Assembly: GCA_021161625.1 (NCBI GenBank)
Contig: JAGHAG010000104.1
Location: 1-12,050 of the forward strand
Direction of reading: 5' to 3'
DNA length: 12,050 nt
DNA from: Elusimicrobiota bacterium
GTDB lineage: Bacteria; CG03
Within the stretch, counting starts at the first letter, position 1, and the number at the start of each line of letters is the position of its first letter. Below the pieces are notes generated by a model, which ran no database searches, was not told the origin of the DNA, and worked only from the letters and a program-made list of their open reading frames with translations. Below, in pieces: positions 1-6,560 of the stretch. The position numbers and the translations under genes are program-made.

Positions 1-453
1 ATTCTAACCCCTGGAGATATTGTTCTTGAAAATGGAAAAGTTGTCGGAAAACACAGAGGCATTGCTTTTTATACAATAGGGCAGAGAAGGGGAATTGGCT
101 CTTTTGGTAAACCCTTTTATGTCATCAGGATTGATGCTGAAAAAAATCAGGTTGTTGTGGGAGAAGAGGAAAAACTTTACAGAAAAGAAATTTTTGTTAA
201 AAACATAAACTGGCTCATTGCACCTCAAAAAGAAAAAATAAAAGCAAATGTAAGAATCAGATACAAGCACAGAGAATCGCCCGCTCAAATTTTTCTGATA
301 AGAGAAAATTCAGCAAGGGTGGTTTTTGAAAAACCTCAGAGAGCCCCGACGCCAGGACAGGCCGCAGTTTTTTATCAGAGAGATACGGTCCTTGGTGGCG
401 GCTGGATTACGGAAGTCAGAGGTCAGAAGGCGGAAGTCGAAGATTTAAGTTGA
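1..453 (+). CDS. mnmA: tRNA 2-thiouridine(34) synthase MnmA, C-terminal part (5' end outside window)
   Basis: This is the last 150 residues of MnmA, which uses ATP and a persulfide sulfur donor to thiolate uridine 34 of the Lys, Glu and Gln tRNAs in the cytoplasm. The frame is open from base 1. The visible part holds the family's central beta-barrel motif around FYTIGQRRGIG (residues 23-33 of the fragment), the segment H-R-E-S-P-A near residue 92, and the C-terminal motif PGQAAVFYQRDTVLGGGWI (about residues 118-136). The catalytic Cys pair and the PP-loop lie upstream, outside the window. The protein normally stops soon after the GGG-I motif. Here about 14 extra residues (TEVRGQKAEVEDLS) are encoded by a degenerate heptamer repeat, so the tail is probably a recent addition. 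The gene converges on the pilus operon with 14 bp between the stop codons. Family assignment is firm from motif recall. The tail interpretation is inference. Confidence 0.93.
   Translation: MLTPGDIVLENGKVVGKHRGIAFYTIGQRRGIGSFGKPFYVIRIDAEKNQVVVGEEEKLYRKEIFVKNINWLIAPQKEKIKANVRIRYKHRESPAQIFLIRENSARVVFEKPQRAPTPGQAAVFYQRDTVLGGGWITEVRGQKAEVEDLS
411..445 (+). repeat. degenerate heptamer tandem repeat inside the end of mnmA
   Basis: Read in 7-nt steps from 411, the sequence is GGAAGTC, AGAGGTC, AGAAGGC, GGAAGTC, GAAGATT. The first and fourth units are identical. The 11-mer AAGTCAGAGGT (413-423) recurs in reverse complement at 6715-6725, in the lepB upstream region. The array encodes the last residues of mnmA, where the EV pair repeats at a 7-residue period, as expected for 7-nt units read in triplets. 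Confidence 0.65.
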
Positions 454-467
454 ATTTTTAAAAATTC
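452..467. terminator. AT-rich perfect palindrome between convergent genes, possible weak bidirectional terminator
   Basis: GAATTTTTAAAAATTC is a perfect 16-bp palindrome. It starts inside the mnmA stop codon and ends one base before the stop codon of the PilX-like gene, so it fills the whole 14-bp convergent gap. It has only two G/C base pairs and no loop, so a classical intrinsic terminator is doubtful. The core ATTTTTAAAAAT also occurs at 8690-8701, between manC and panD. Confidence 0.3.
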
Positions 468-1730
468 TTATTTTGCAGGGGTGATTTCCTCAAAACTGAC
501 ATATTTTACGCTGAGAATTGTGCTTCCGCCTTCCACAGGCAAAAATCCTATTAGATCGCTGTATTCCAGATAAACAGGATTCTGAAAACTTCCATTTCCA
601 TTTTTTATTTCAATTGCACCTTTGAGCCTGAATTCATTTTGTGCATGAATGTTGTTTTCAGCATAAATGTATCCTTCCACAAAAGTATTATTCTGAAACC
701 AGATGTCATAGTCCCAGGTGCCACCTGTAACAATTACATTTATTCTTTTGTAATCTGTAATAGTTCCAATATCAGCCCTGAAATCCACACCAATGGTATT
801 TCCCAGAGCATCACCTGTTCCATCCACCCAGATGGTTCCTTCTCCGGCAAGAGCATCTTCACTTTGCAATTTAATCCCACCACGGAAAAGATGGGTTTTG
901 TCATTTAAATTGAGTGGATTTGCTGAATCAAAAGTTTTGTGAGTGTCATAGGTGACATCCGCTATCAGGCTTGAAATATCAAACATAGGGATAAGTTCAA
1001 AGGGGTCTGTGTCTTCGGAATTGTCCCTTTCAACAATGGTTACATTTTGAGGCGTTTGTATTTCCCCTTCGTCATAAACCCCGCTTGTAGGGTCGTCATT
1101 GCTGAGAGGAGCATGTTCATAAGGCAATTCTCCATTGGCAGAATTTCCCCTTGTTTTGATATACTGGTTTCCAGATTCAAAATAAACTTCATTTTGAAAA
1201 CTTACAGCATTTGCAATATCCTGACTTACATAAATGGAGCCAGTTTGTTTTTCTTTTGCATAGAAATGAACTTCATTTTGAAAGGAAACCTGCTCATTGG
1301 AGTAAATGTCGCCATATATGTGGACAGCATTTTGAAAATCTATTTTTTGTCCCACGCGAAGAGTTGCACCTCCCAATTTTAGCTTAACCAATGCTTTTAG
1401 TTTTGTGATTGCCTTAGGTTTGCTTATATCTTTCCCATAATAGCCTGTGGAAAAAAGTATGTAGTAAGGGTTTTCATCATTCACGCTTACTTCATACCAT
1501 CCACCGTCAAATGCAGTGAGGGTGAGGTAATCTGTATTTCCCCTTAAAAGTTCGTTCATTTTGTGTTGAAGTCCTGCCTCTGCAATGTAGAATGCCTGTG
1601 TTTTTTTTAAGGATAAAACTGTGTACCTGGTCTGATAGCGGAGAATTTTGACAAGGGTTGCTGCAAGTATGCCAAGAACAAAGGTCAAAACAATAAAAAA
1701 AATAAGAGCAGTTGCCTTTTTATTTTGCAT
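468..1730 (-). CDS. PilX-like minor pilin with FQN-repeat, probably beta-solenoid, body
   Basis: A 420-residue protein begins with a pilin-like hydrophobic helix (about residues 8-28) followed by AFYIAEAGLQHKMNEL (47-62), the AEAG signature of PilX-type minor pilins. As in PilX and GspK relatives there is no Glu at +5. The position expected for the cleavage glycine appears to be Ala6 in KKATALI, so processing by prepilin peptidase is uncertain. Residues 120-190 and 340-390 carry short turns of the form G-D-I-Y-S-N and F-Q-N-x-V, with FQN at 132, 150, 178, 345 and 382 and a variant AQN at 363. The roughly 18-residue spacing suggests a beta-helix. The segment 200-335 lacks the motif and looks like an insertion. 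The start is ATG with GAGG 4 nt upstream, overlapping the previous gene by 11 nt. It is last in the operon and most likely sits at the pilus tip or pseudopilus complex. Length is well above Neisseria PilX. Pilin-like assignment is good, and the specific role is inferred. Confidence 0.75.
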   Translation of the reverse strand: MQNKKATALIFFIVLTFVLGILAATLVKILRYQTRYTVLSLKKTQAFYIAEAGLQHKMNELLRGNTDYLTLTAFDGGWYEVSVNDENPYYILFSTGYYGKDISKPKAITKLKALVKLKLGGATLRVGQKIDFQNAVHIYGDIYSNEQVSFQNEVHFYAKEKQTGSIYVSQDIANAVSFQNEVYFESGNQYIKTRGNSANGELPYEHAPLSNDDPTSGVYDEGEIQTPQNVTIVERDNSEDTDPFELIPMFDISSLIADVTYDTHKTFDSANPLNLNDKTHLFRGGIKLQSEDALAGEGTIWVDGTGDALGNTIGVDFRADIGTITDYKRINVIVTGGTWDYDIWFQNNTFVEGYIYAENNIHAQNEFRLKGAIEIKNGNGSFQNPVYLEYSDLIGFLPVEGGSTILSVKYVSFEEITPAK

Positions 1731-2217
1731 TTTTCCTCAGCAATATGCAGGTAGCAAAGGAATTTTTAAAGTCATTTTTTTTTAATCTGATTTTCATCTG
1801 AATTGCATTTGTGAGTTCTGGATAGAATGTTTCTATAAGAAAATTGTCTTTCAATCTGAAATAAGTCAGTTCAAAAGATTCCACATTGGCACTCAAAATT
1901 TTATCACCATTTTTTGATTTTTTTATCAAAGAATTTCCAGCAAGTTCAAAAGTTATAGTGTCGCCTTTGACCTCAAAAGTTATTTTCTGGGGCTGTGCAG
2001 TAAGAATTTTTTCAGCAGAACGAATATGGGTTACAATACTTTTGGTTTTTCCTGTATCGGAGAAAATGGCAGAAATTTTGTTAAGGATATTACTATTTGT
2101 GTATGCCTGCATACAACTTCTAAGAGCTGTCTTATAGAGCAGAGCAACCACGAGCAAAACAATTCCAAGTACAAAGACTGAAATCATCACTTCAATTATG
2201 GTTGTGCCTCTTGACAT
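1720..2217 (-). CDS. minor prepilin (type IV pilin-like, PilW/GspJ position)
   Basis: A 165-residue protein has a class III prepilin leader: MSRG then TTIIE, so Gly4 is at -1 and Glu9 is at +5 of the predicted mature protein, followed by a hydrophobic helix to about residue 27. Prepilin peptidase would cleave and N-methylate it and the mature form would sit in the inner membrane before assembly. The remainder is a predicted alpha/beta globular domain. The segment KILTAQPQKITFEVKGDTITFELAGNSL (about 69-96) resembles the beta-strand arrangement seen in PilW/GspJ-type minor pilins, but I cannot assign it to one subfamily. Its ATG overlaps the stop of the upstream prepilin by one base (TGATG), and its end overlaps the PilX-like start by 11 nt, which indicates translational coupling. 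Operon position between another prepilin and the PilX-like protein supports a minor-pilin role. Confidence 0.78.
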   Translation of the reverse strand: MSRGTTIIEVMISVFVLGIVLLVVALLYKTALRSCMQAYTNSNILNKISAIFSDTGKTKSIVTHIRSAEKILTAQPQKITFEVKGDTITFELAGNSLIKKSKNGDKILSANVESFELTYFRLKDNFLIETFYPELTNAIQMKIRLKKNDFKNSFATCILLRKNAK

Positions 2218-2699
2218 CAGTGCCTGCCCTTTAAACTTTTTAATACAACAAGAAGTTTGTCTTTCTTGTAAACAGAAACCGTTATTTTTTTTAGTTCTGT
2301 TTTTTCACTGCTTTCTTCATCACCTGGTTTTATATAAGAGACCATTGCCGTTCTTTTAAAATCTGAAAAACCTTGCATAGGTTGCGCGGATGGATTTAGA
2401 GGAGGCGCCTCGATATAGTTGTTGAAGTCATCAACATCATCAAAAGTTGTTTTATCACCTTCAATTTCACCACTGTCTATTCCAAGTGTTTCAGAAGGGT
2501 TTAATTTTTCTTCCCATGACCTTGCAAGGATTTCCTCTGTAAGCCCCACAGCCAGCTGCTCGGCTTTTATTAGTTCAAAATTTTTGGAAGAAGTTTTGTG
2601 TAAAAGAAGAACAAGGGTGCTTAAAGAAACAGCCATTACTCCAACATAAAGAAGAATGAGAAATATTTCTGAGAAAACAAATCCTTTGTTTTTGTTCAA
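2217..2699 (-). CDS. MshD-like prepilin
   Basis: A 160-residue prepilin with MNKNKG then FVFSE, so Gly6 is at -1 and Glu11 is at +5, and a hydrophobic helix to about residue 33. After it comes a helical spine ending in EQLAVGLTEEILARSWEE (47-64), then an acidic motif FDDVDDFNNY (86-95), Pro-rich PPLNPSAQP and GFSDFKRTAMVSYI (110-123). This DDVDDFN then W/F-rich strand pattern is typical of MshD and related minor pilins. The start codon is TTG at 2699, overlapping the PilC stop by four bases (TTGA). A good Shine-Dalgarno is absent, so initiation probably depends on ribosomes finishing pilC. There is no internal Cys. Prepilin family is firm, and the MshD-like label rests on motif recall. Confidence 0.78.
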   Translation of the reverse strand: MNKNKGFVFSEIFLILLYVGVMAVSLSTLVLLLHKTSSKNFELIKAEQLAVGLTEEILARSWEEKLNPSETLGIDSGEIEGDKTTFDDVDDFNNYIEAPPLNPSAQPMQGFSDFKRTAMVSYIKPGDEESSEKTELKKITVSVYKKDKLLVVLKSLKGRH

Positions 2700-4093
2700 T
2701 GGATTACGCCTGGTAAACTGAATATGGGAAGAAGCAGAGCCACTGCAATAAATCCAACCATTAAACCCATAAGTATTATCAAAACAGGTTCAAGTATTGT
2801 AAAGACACTTTTGATACTGTTGTCAACTTCATTGTCAAAATATTCGGCAACCAAGCTTAACATCTGGGGGAGTTCTCCTGTTTTTTCCCCTGTTTCAACC
2901 ATGTCCGCAACAATTGAAGGTATGTACGGGTCATTCATCATTGCTGATGAAATTCCTTTTCCTTTTTCAACTGCATCATATATTTCATCAAATTTTGTCT
3001 CTATAATTTTGTTGCCAATTACTGCCTTTGAAAGTTTCAGTGAATGTAAAACAGGTATGGCACTGCTTAAAAGTGCAGAAAGCGTATGGATGGCTCTTGC
3101 AAGAATTACCTTTATATAAAGTGGACCGATTACAGGCAGTTTCAACTTTATCAGGTCTATTTTTTCCTGCAGAGAAGGATTTTTTTTAATTAACCATTTA
3201 AAAATAACATACAGCAATCCCAGCATTAAAATTGTCAAAATTCCATATTTTCTGATGAAAACACTTAAGAAGATGATTATTCTTGTGGGAAGGGGCAGGT
3301 CTGCTCCCATAGCAGAGAATATCTCAACAAATACAGGAATTATGTATGTCACCATAAAAAGAATTAGAGCACAGGCGACAAAAAGCATAAGCACAGGATA
3401 AAGAAGGGATGATATTATTTTTCTTCTTATTTCTATTTTCTTTTCCAGATATCTGGCAAGGCGTTCAAGATTTTCATAAAGAAAGCCACCTTTTTCTCCT
3501 GCTTTTACCATTGAGATATAAAGAGGTGGAAAACAGCCCGGACAGGTTTTTAAGGCTTTTGAAATGGTTTTTCCTTCCTGAACTTCTTTGATGATGTTTC
3601 TTACAGCTGCTTTCATAGGGTCTTTTTTTATGTGTCTTTCTATTGCGAGCATTGCTTCCAGAAAACTGATACCTGCTTTAAGGGAGACAGCAAGCTGTCT
3701 TGTAAATACAACTAAATTCTGTAGACTTACTTTTTTTTTAAGAATTTTTTTATCCGGATTTTGTATTTTTTTGATTTTTATTTTTCCTGCTTCTGAAGGG
3801 GCTGTGTGCATTGGATGAAGAGATTCTTTGTAATATTTGAGATGTTCTGCATACTCGGCGTGTTTTGCATGCTCTGCATGGTCTGAACTTCCTGCTTTAT
3901 CTGCATAAACTGCGTGCTGGACTTCTGGTAAAGCAGGAATGTTCCCTTCTTTTTCAGAAAGCATAACATACTTTGTAAGGAAAAGGTTCTGTTTTCTGAG
4001 ATATTTTATTAATTCGTATTTATCCTTTGCAAAAGTTTCGCCCTCTTTTTTTCTGCCTGCTTTGTCCCGCGCTTCATATTTATAACGGGGCAT
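2696..4093 (-). CDS. pilC: type IV pilus/T2SS inner-membrane platform protein PilC/GspF
   Basis: A 465-residue polytopic membrane protein that forms the platform under the growing pilus and couples to the PilB ATPase. The N-terminal segment (1-45, Y-K-Y-E-A-x-D-x-x-G) matches the usual GspF start. Two T2SSF repeats follow: about 125-250, with FTRQLAVSLKAGISFLEAM (130-148) and MVKAGEKGG (195-203), and about 328-455, with LARAIHTLSALLSSAIPVL and MVETGEKTGELPQML (398-412). Membrane segments are near 230-256, 271-300 and 435-460. Residues 50-122 are a linker, within which 60-89 read as three-residue units HAV, YAD, KAG, SSD, HAE, HAK, HAE, YAE, HLK. This stretch is His-rich and not a usual part of the family. 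The start is ATG two bases after the pilB stop. The final TGA overlaps the next gene's TTG. GspF and PilC cannot be separated by sequence alone. Pilus context favours PilC. Confidence 0.92.
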   Translation of the reverse strand: MPRYKYEARDKAGRKKEGETFAKDKYELIKYLRKQNLFLTKYVMLSEKEGNIPALPEVQHAVYADKAGSSDHAEHAKHAEYAEHLKYYKESLHPMHTAPSEAGKIKIKKIQNPDKKILKKKVSLQNLVVFTRQLAVSLKAGISFLEAMLAIERHIKKDPMKAAVRNIIKEVQEGKTISKALKTCPGCFPPLYISMVKAGEKGGFLYENLERLARYLEKKIEIRRKIISSLLYPVLMLFVACALILFMVTYIIPVFVEIFSAMGADLPLPTRIIIFLSVFIRKYGILTILMLGLLYVIFKWLIKKNPSLQEKIDLIKLKLPVIGPLYIKVILARAIHTLSALLSSAIPVLHSLKLSKAVIGNKIIETKFDEIYDAVEKGKGISSAMMNDPYIPSIVADMVETGEKTGELPQMLSLVAEYFDNEVDNSIKSVFTILEPVLIILMGLMVGFIAVALLLPIFSLPGVIH

Positions 4094-4095
4094 TA

Positions 4096-5871
4096 CTACT
4101 CGCTTCCAAAATGAGAAACCCTGAGAACCTCATCAAGCGAAGTAACTCCTTCCATAACACGCTGAATTCCATCTTCAAACAGAGTTTTCATTCCTGACTT
4201 CTGGAAAAATTCTTTTAATTCAGTTCGGGAGCGGCGATTAATAATCATTCGCCGTGCCTCATTATTCAGATAGAAAATTTCAAAAATAGGCATTCTACCC
4301 TTATAACCTGTTCCATGACATGCTTTGCAACCCTTGGGTTTATAAAAGACAATTTCTTCTTTTGCAGGGATGCTGAACTGTTCAAGCAATTCGTAAGGCG
4401 GGATATATTTTTCCTTACATATAGGACACAATACTCTTGCCAATCTCTGTGCAACCACACATAAGAGTGTTGCAGAAACAAGATACGGCTTAATTCCTAT
4501 ATCAAAAAGCCTTGTTATTGTGCTTGGCACATCATTTGTGTGCAAAGTAGAAAAAACAAGATGTCCTGTTAATGCAGCCTGAATTGCAATGTCTGCTGTT
4601 TCTTTATCCCTTATTTCTCCCACCAGTATAATGTCAGGATCCTGCCTGAGAAAAGCCCTTAATCCAGATGCAAAAGTAAGTCCTATTCTTGGATTTACCT
4701 GAACCTGATTTATGCGCTCTATCTGATATTCCACAGGGTCCTCTATTGTCATAATGTTTCTTTCTGTTTTATTCAATTCTTTTAAAGCAGCATAAAGAGT
4801 TGTTGTTTTTCCGCTTCCTGTCGGACCTGTAATAAGAATTATTCCATTATTTTGAGCCATTGCTTTTCTAAAAATTTTCAGAGCATCAGGATTCATTCCC
4901 ATTTCATCAAGTTTTATAAGTCCCTTTTCTTTGTCAAGAATTCTCAAGACAATTTTTTCTCCATTTATAGCAGGCACTGTGGAAACTCTTAAATCAATCT
5001 GTCTTTTTGCCACACTTATCTTAATTCTGCCATCCTGTGGATGTCGTGTTTCTGTGATGTCAAGGTTTGCCATAAGTTTCAGACGGGCAAGCAGGGATTT
5101 CTTTTTCCCTTGAGGAAAGGATATAATGTCCCTCAGTATTCCATCTATACGGTAGCGAACATATATTTTCTCATCCCCGGGGTCAAAGTGAATGTCACTT
5201 GCCCCCATTTCAACCGCCCGCTCAACGAGTTTGTTAACCTCATTTATAACGCCGGTATCCTCTCTTGCCAGCCGTTCAATTACAAGTTTGCCAATACGCT
5301 CCTCCTTTTCTATTGAGTTTGGTTCTATAGGATTTTCTATCTCAATTTCAAGGGCAGTGGTTTTCTGTTCAGAATCAATTTTGGGTTTTGTAATATCAGT
5401 TTTTTTCTCATCAATAAAGGGAAGTTCTGCACCCATGTATATAAAATCAATCATTCTGAAAATTTCTGTTCTTGTTGAAAGAACCATTTTTATTGCATAA
5501 CCTGTTGTAGCGATTATATTGTCCAATGCCACCACATCATAGGGATTTGCAACTGCAATGGTTAGAATTTTATTTTTTAAAAAAAGAGGCACAATTATAT
5601 GACGCCTTGCAAATTCCTCTGAAAGCAGTTTCTTTGAATTTTTATTAACATATTCCTTTAAGGAAGGGAAGAAAGGTATGCCTTCCCTCACACTAAGCCA
5701 TGTTGCAAGAGTGATTTCATCCACAAAACCAAGTTCTATAAGAGCGCCACTTATGTCAATTGCAGTAAATGTAGCGTGTTTGCGAGCAATGTTTACCTGT
5801 TCAGGTGTTAGCAATCCCACTTCTTTCAGGATTTCTTCAAGAGTTAGTTTTTTGTTAAATTTTTCGTCCAC
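4096..5871 (-). CDS. pilB: type IV pilus/T2SS assembly ATPase PilB/GspE
   Basis: A 591-residue cytoplasmic hexameric ATPase that powers pilus or pseudopilus extension. The N-terminal MshEN-type domain covers about 1-150. A linker (about 150-195) leads to the ATPase core with the ASDIHFDP segment (224-231), Walker A GPTGSGKT (349-356), the Asp box IEDPVEY (376-382), Walker B region DPDIILVGEIRD (411-422) and the His box TGHLVFSTLHTND (435-447). A zinc site typical of assembly ATPases is formed by Cys482, Cys485, Cys515 and Cys518. PilT-type retraction ATPases lack this site, so this is the extension enzyme. The N-terminal LTLEEILKEVGLLTPEQ stretch lacks the Arg-Leu-Gly start of the c-di-GMP-binding MshEN motif, so nucleotide-second-messenger control is doubtful. 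The start is GTG at 5871 with GGAG 8 nt upstream. It overlaps the upstream gene by 17 nt. The stop is two bases before pilC. Confidence 0.95.
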   Translation of the reverse strand: MDEKFNKKLTLEEILKEVGLLTPEQVNIARKHATFTAIDISGALIELGFVDEITLATWLSVREGIPFFPSLKEYVNKNSKKLLSEEFARRHIIVPLFLKNKILTIAVANPYDVVALDNIIATTGYAIKMVLSTRTEIFRMIDFIYMGAELPFIDEKKTDITKPKIDSEQKTTALEIEIENPIEPNSIEKEERIGKLVIERLAREDTGVINEVNKLVERAVEMGASDIHFDPGDEKIYVRYRIDGILRDIISFPQGKKKSLLARLKLMANLDITETRHPQDGRIKISVAKRQIDLRVSTVPAINGEKIVLRILDKEKGLIKLDEMGMNPDALKIFRKAMAQNNGIILITGPTGSGKTTTLYAALKELNKTERNIMTIEDPVEYQIERINQVQVNPRIGLTFASGLRAFLRQDPDIILVGEIRDKETADIAIQAALTGHLVFSTLHTNDVPSTITRLFDIGIKPYLVSATLLCVVAQRLARVLCPICKEKYIPPYELLEQFSIPAKEEIVFYKPKGCKACHGTGYKGRMPIFEIFYLNNEARRMIINRRSRTELKEFFQKSGMKTLFEDGIQRVMEGVTSLDEVLRVSHFGSE

Positions 5872-6376
5872 TTTTATAACTCCATGTCATTTTGTTCAAT
5901 CTTGCTTTCTCAACAAGATGAGGGTCTTTTGAATTTTCTATAATGGTGTCCATTACCTGCATAATATGACTGGGCAGAAAAATATTTATTATGTGGTCTA
6001 TGCTTTCAGGGATGCTTTCCTGTGCTTTTTCCAGTATTGTAAAGAGCAGGGCGTTTATTATTGAACTTTCAACGTTAAAGGTAATTTTTAATGCATCCTC
6101 AATTGTTAATTTCTCAGGAATTTCGTCAAAATTTTTCTTAATTTTAAGTAAAACCGAGTTTATCACATCCCTGTCAACATCTATTGTTTCCTCATCAAAC
6201 TTTTTTAGAGATTCCAGATAGAGCATTTCTCCTGCAAGCTTTTGTTTTTGTTCGCAGAGGTTATACCAGAAGTCCTGCAATTTATTTTCCTCAAGAGAGC
6301 GGTAAATTTTAAAATAAATTTCAGACAAAATTGTATTTAAAATGCGTAGATTATCTACGAGTTCTCTAAATTTCAT
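5855..6376 (-). CDS. unrecognised helical protein at the head of the pilus operon, possibly ferritin-like without metal ligands
   Basis: This 173-residue, acidic, almost entirely helical protein has no clear family match. Two halves look alike: residues 17-58 (SEIYFKIYRSLEEN then FWYNLCEQKQKLAGEML) and 95-145 (ALKITFNVESSIINALLF then a second helix around SHIMQVMDTII). This spacing resembles rubrerythrin/ferritin-like helix pairs, but the E-E-x-x-H metal motif reads C-E-Q-K-Q-K-L in the first half and the second-half motif is also not intact. If the fold is right, it would not carry a diiron site. There is no signal peptide or membrane segment. I chose ATG 6376, with a G-run 9 nt upstream. 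A GTG at 6400 in the same frame would add eight residues. The gene overlaps the pilB start by 17 nt, so it is the first full-length gene of the pilus operon and may act with PilB. The six-G run just upstream may hide an indel. The coding call is solid and the fold is tentative. Confidence 0.7.
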   Translation of the reverse strand: MKFRELVDNLRILNTILSEIYFKIYRSLEENKLQDFWYNLCEQKQKLAGEMLYLESLKKFDEETIDVDRDVINSVLLKIKKNFDEIPEKLTIEDALKITFNVESSIINALLFTILEKAQESIPESIDHIINIFLPSHIMQVMDTIIENSKDPHLVEKARLNKMTWSYKSGRKI

Positions 6377-6413
6377 TTTGAGATTCCCCCCAGTATCCAC
6401 AGGGATATTTCAT
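6366..6413 (-). CDS. 15-codon leader ORF upstream of the pilus operon
   Basis: ATG at 6413 is preceded by AGGAG with 5 nt spacing (6419-6423), the best ribosome site in this operon's leader. The ORF encodes MKYPCGYWGESQNEI and stops at TAG (6366-6368), overlapping the downstream ATG at 6376 by 11 nt in another frame. It could be a translated leader peptide that couples translation to the downstream gene. Alternatively, deleting one G from the GGGGGG run (6386-6391) fuses it in frame to the downstream gene (W-G-N-L-K-M-K-F-R). In that case it would be the true N-terminus, with a homopolymer indel or programmed +1 slip. The sequence alone cannot decide between these. Confidence 0.4.
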   Translation of the reverse strand: MKYPCGYWGESQNEI

Positions 6414-6429
6414 TTAAACTCCTTTCTCA

Positions 6430-6458
6430 AGGGTATCAGTTAGTATGCCAGAAGTCAA
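6430..6458 (-). promoter_or_regulatory. predicted sigma70-type promoter of the pilus operon
   Basis: On the minus strand TTGACT (6458-6453) is separated by 17 bp from TACCCT (6435-6430), with an extended -10 TGA immediately before the hexamer. Transcription would begin near 6423, only about 10 nt before the leader ORF's ATG, so the message would start close to its AGGAG. The -10 is only 3/6 to consensus (T, A and final T kept). Confidence 0.45.
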
Positions 6459-6526
6459 TTTTATTTTGTATTTAAAAGCAAATGTTACTATCATCACGTT
6501 TTCCTTTTTCCACTGTGACACACGGT

Positions 6527-6547
6527 GAGGGATGAGTAACGAGTAAT
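6527..6547. repeat. three degenerate heptamers
   Basis: The units are GAGGGAT, GAGTAAC and GAGTAAT in perfect 7-nt phase. Confidence 0.6.
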
Positions 6548-6560
6548 GGGGTATATCAGG

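Noticed and set aside
6377..6400. GTG start at 6400 for the first pilus-operon gene
   Set aside because: It adds MDTGGNLK with no Shine-Dalgarno at a useful distance. ATG 6376 has a G-rich run 9 nt upstream. Kept as an alternative.
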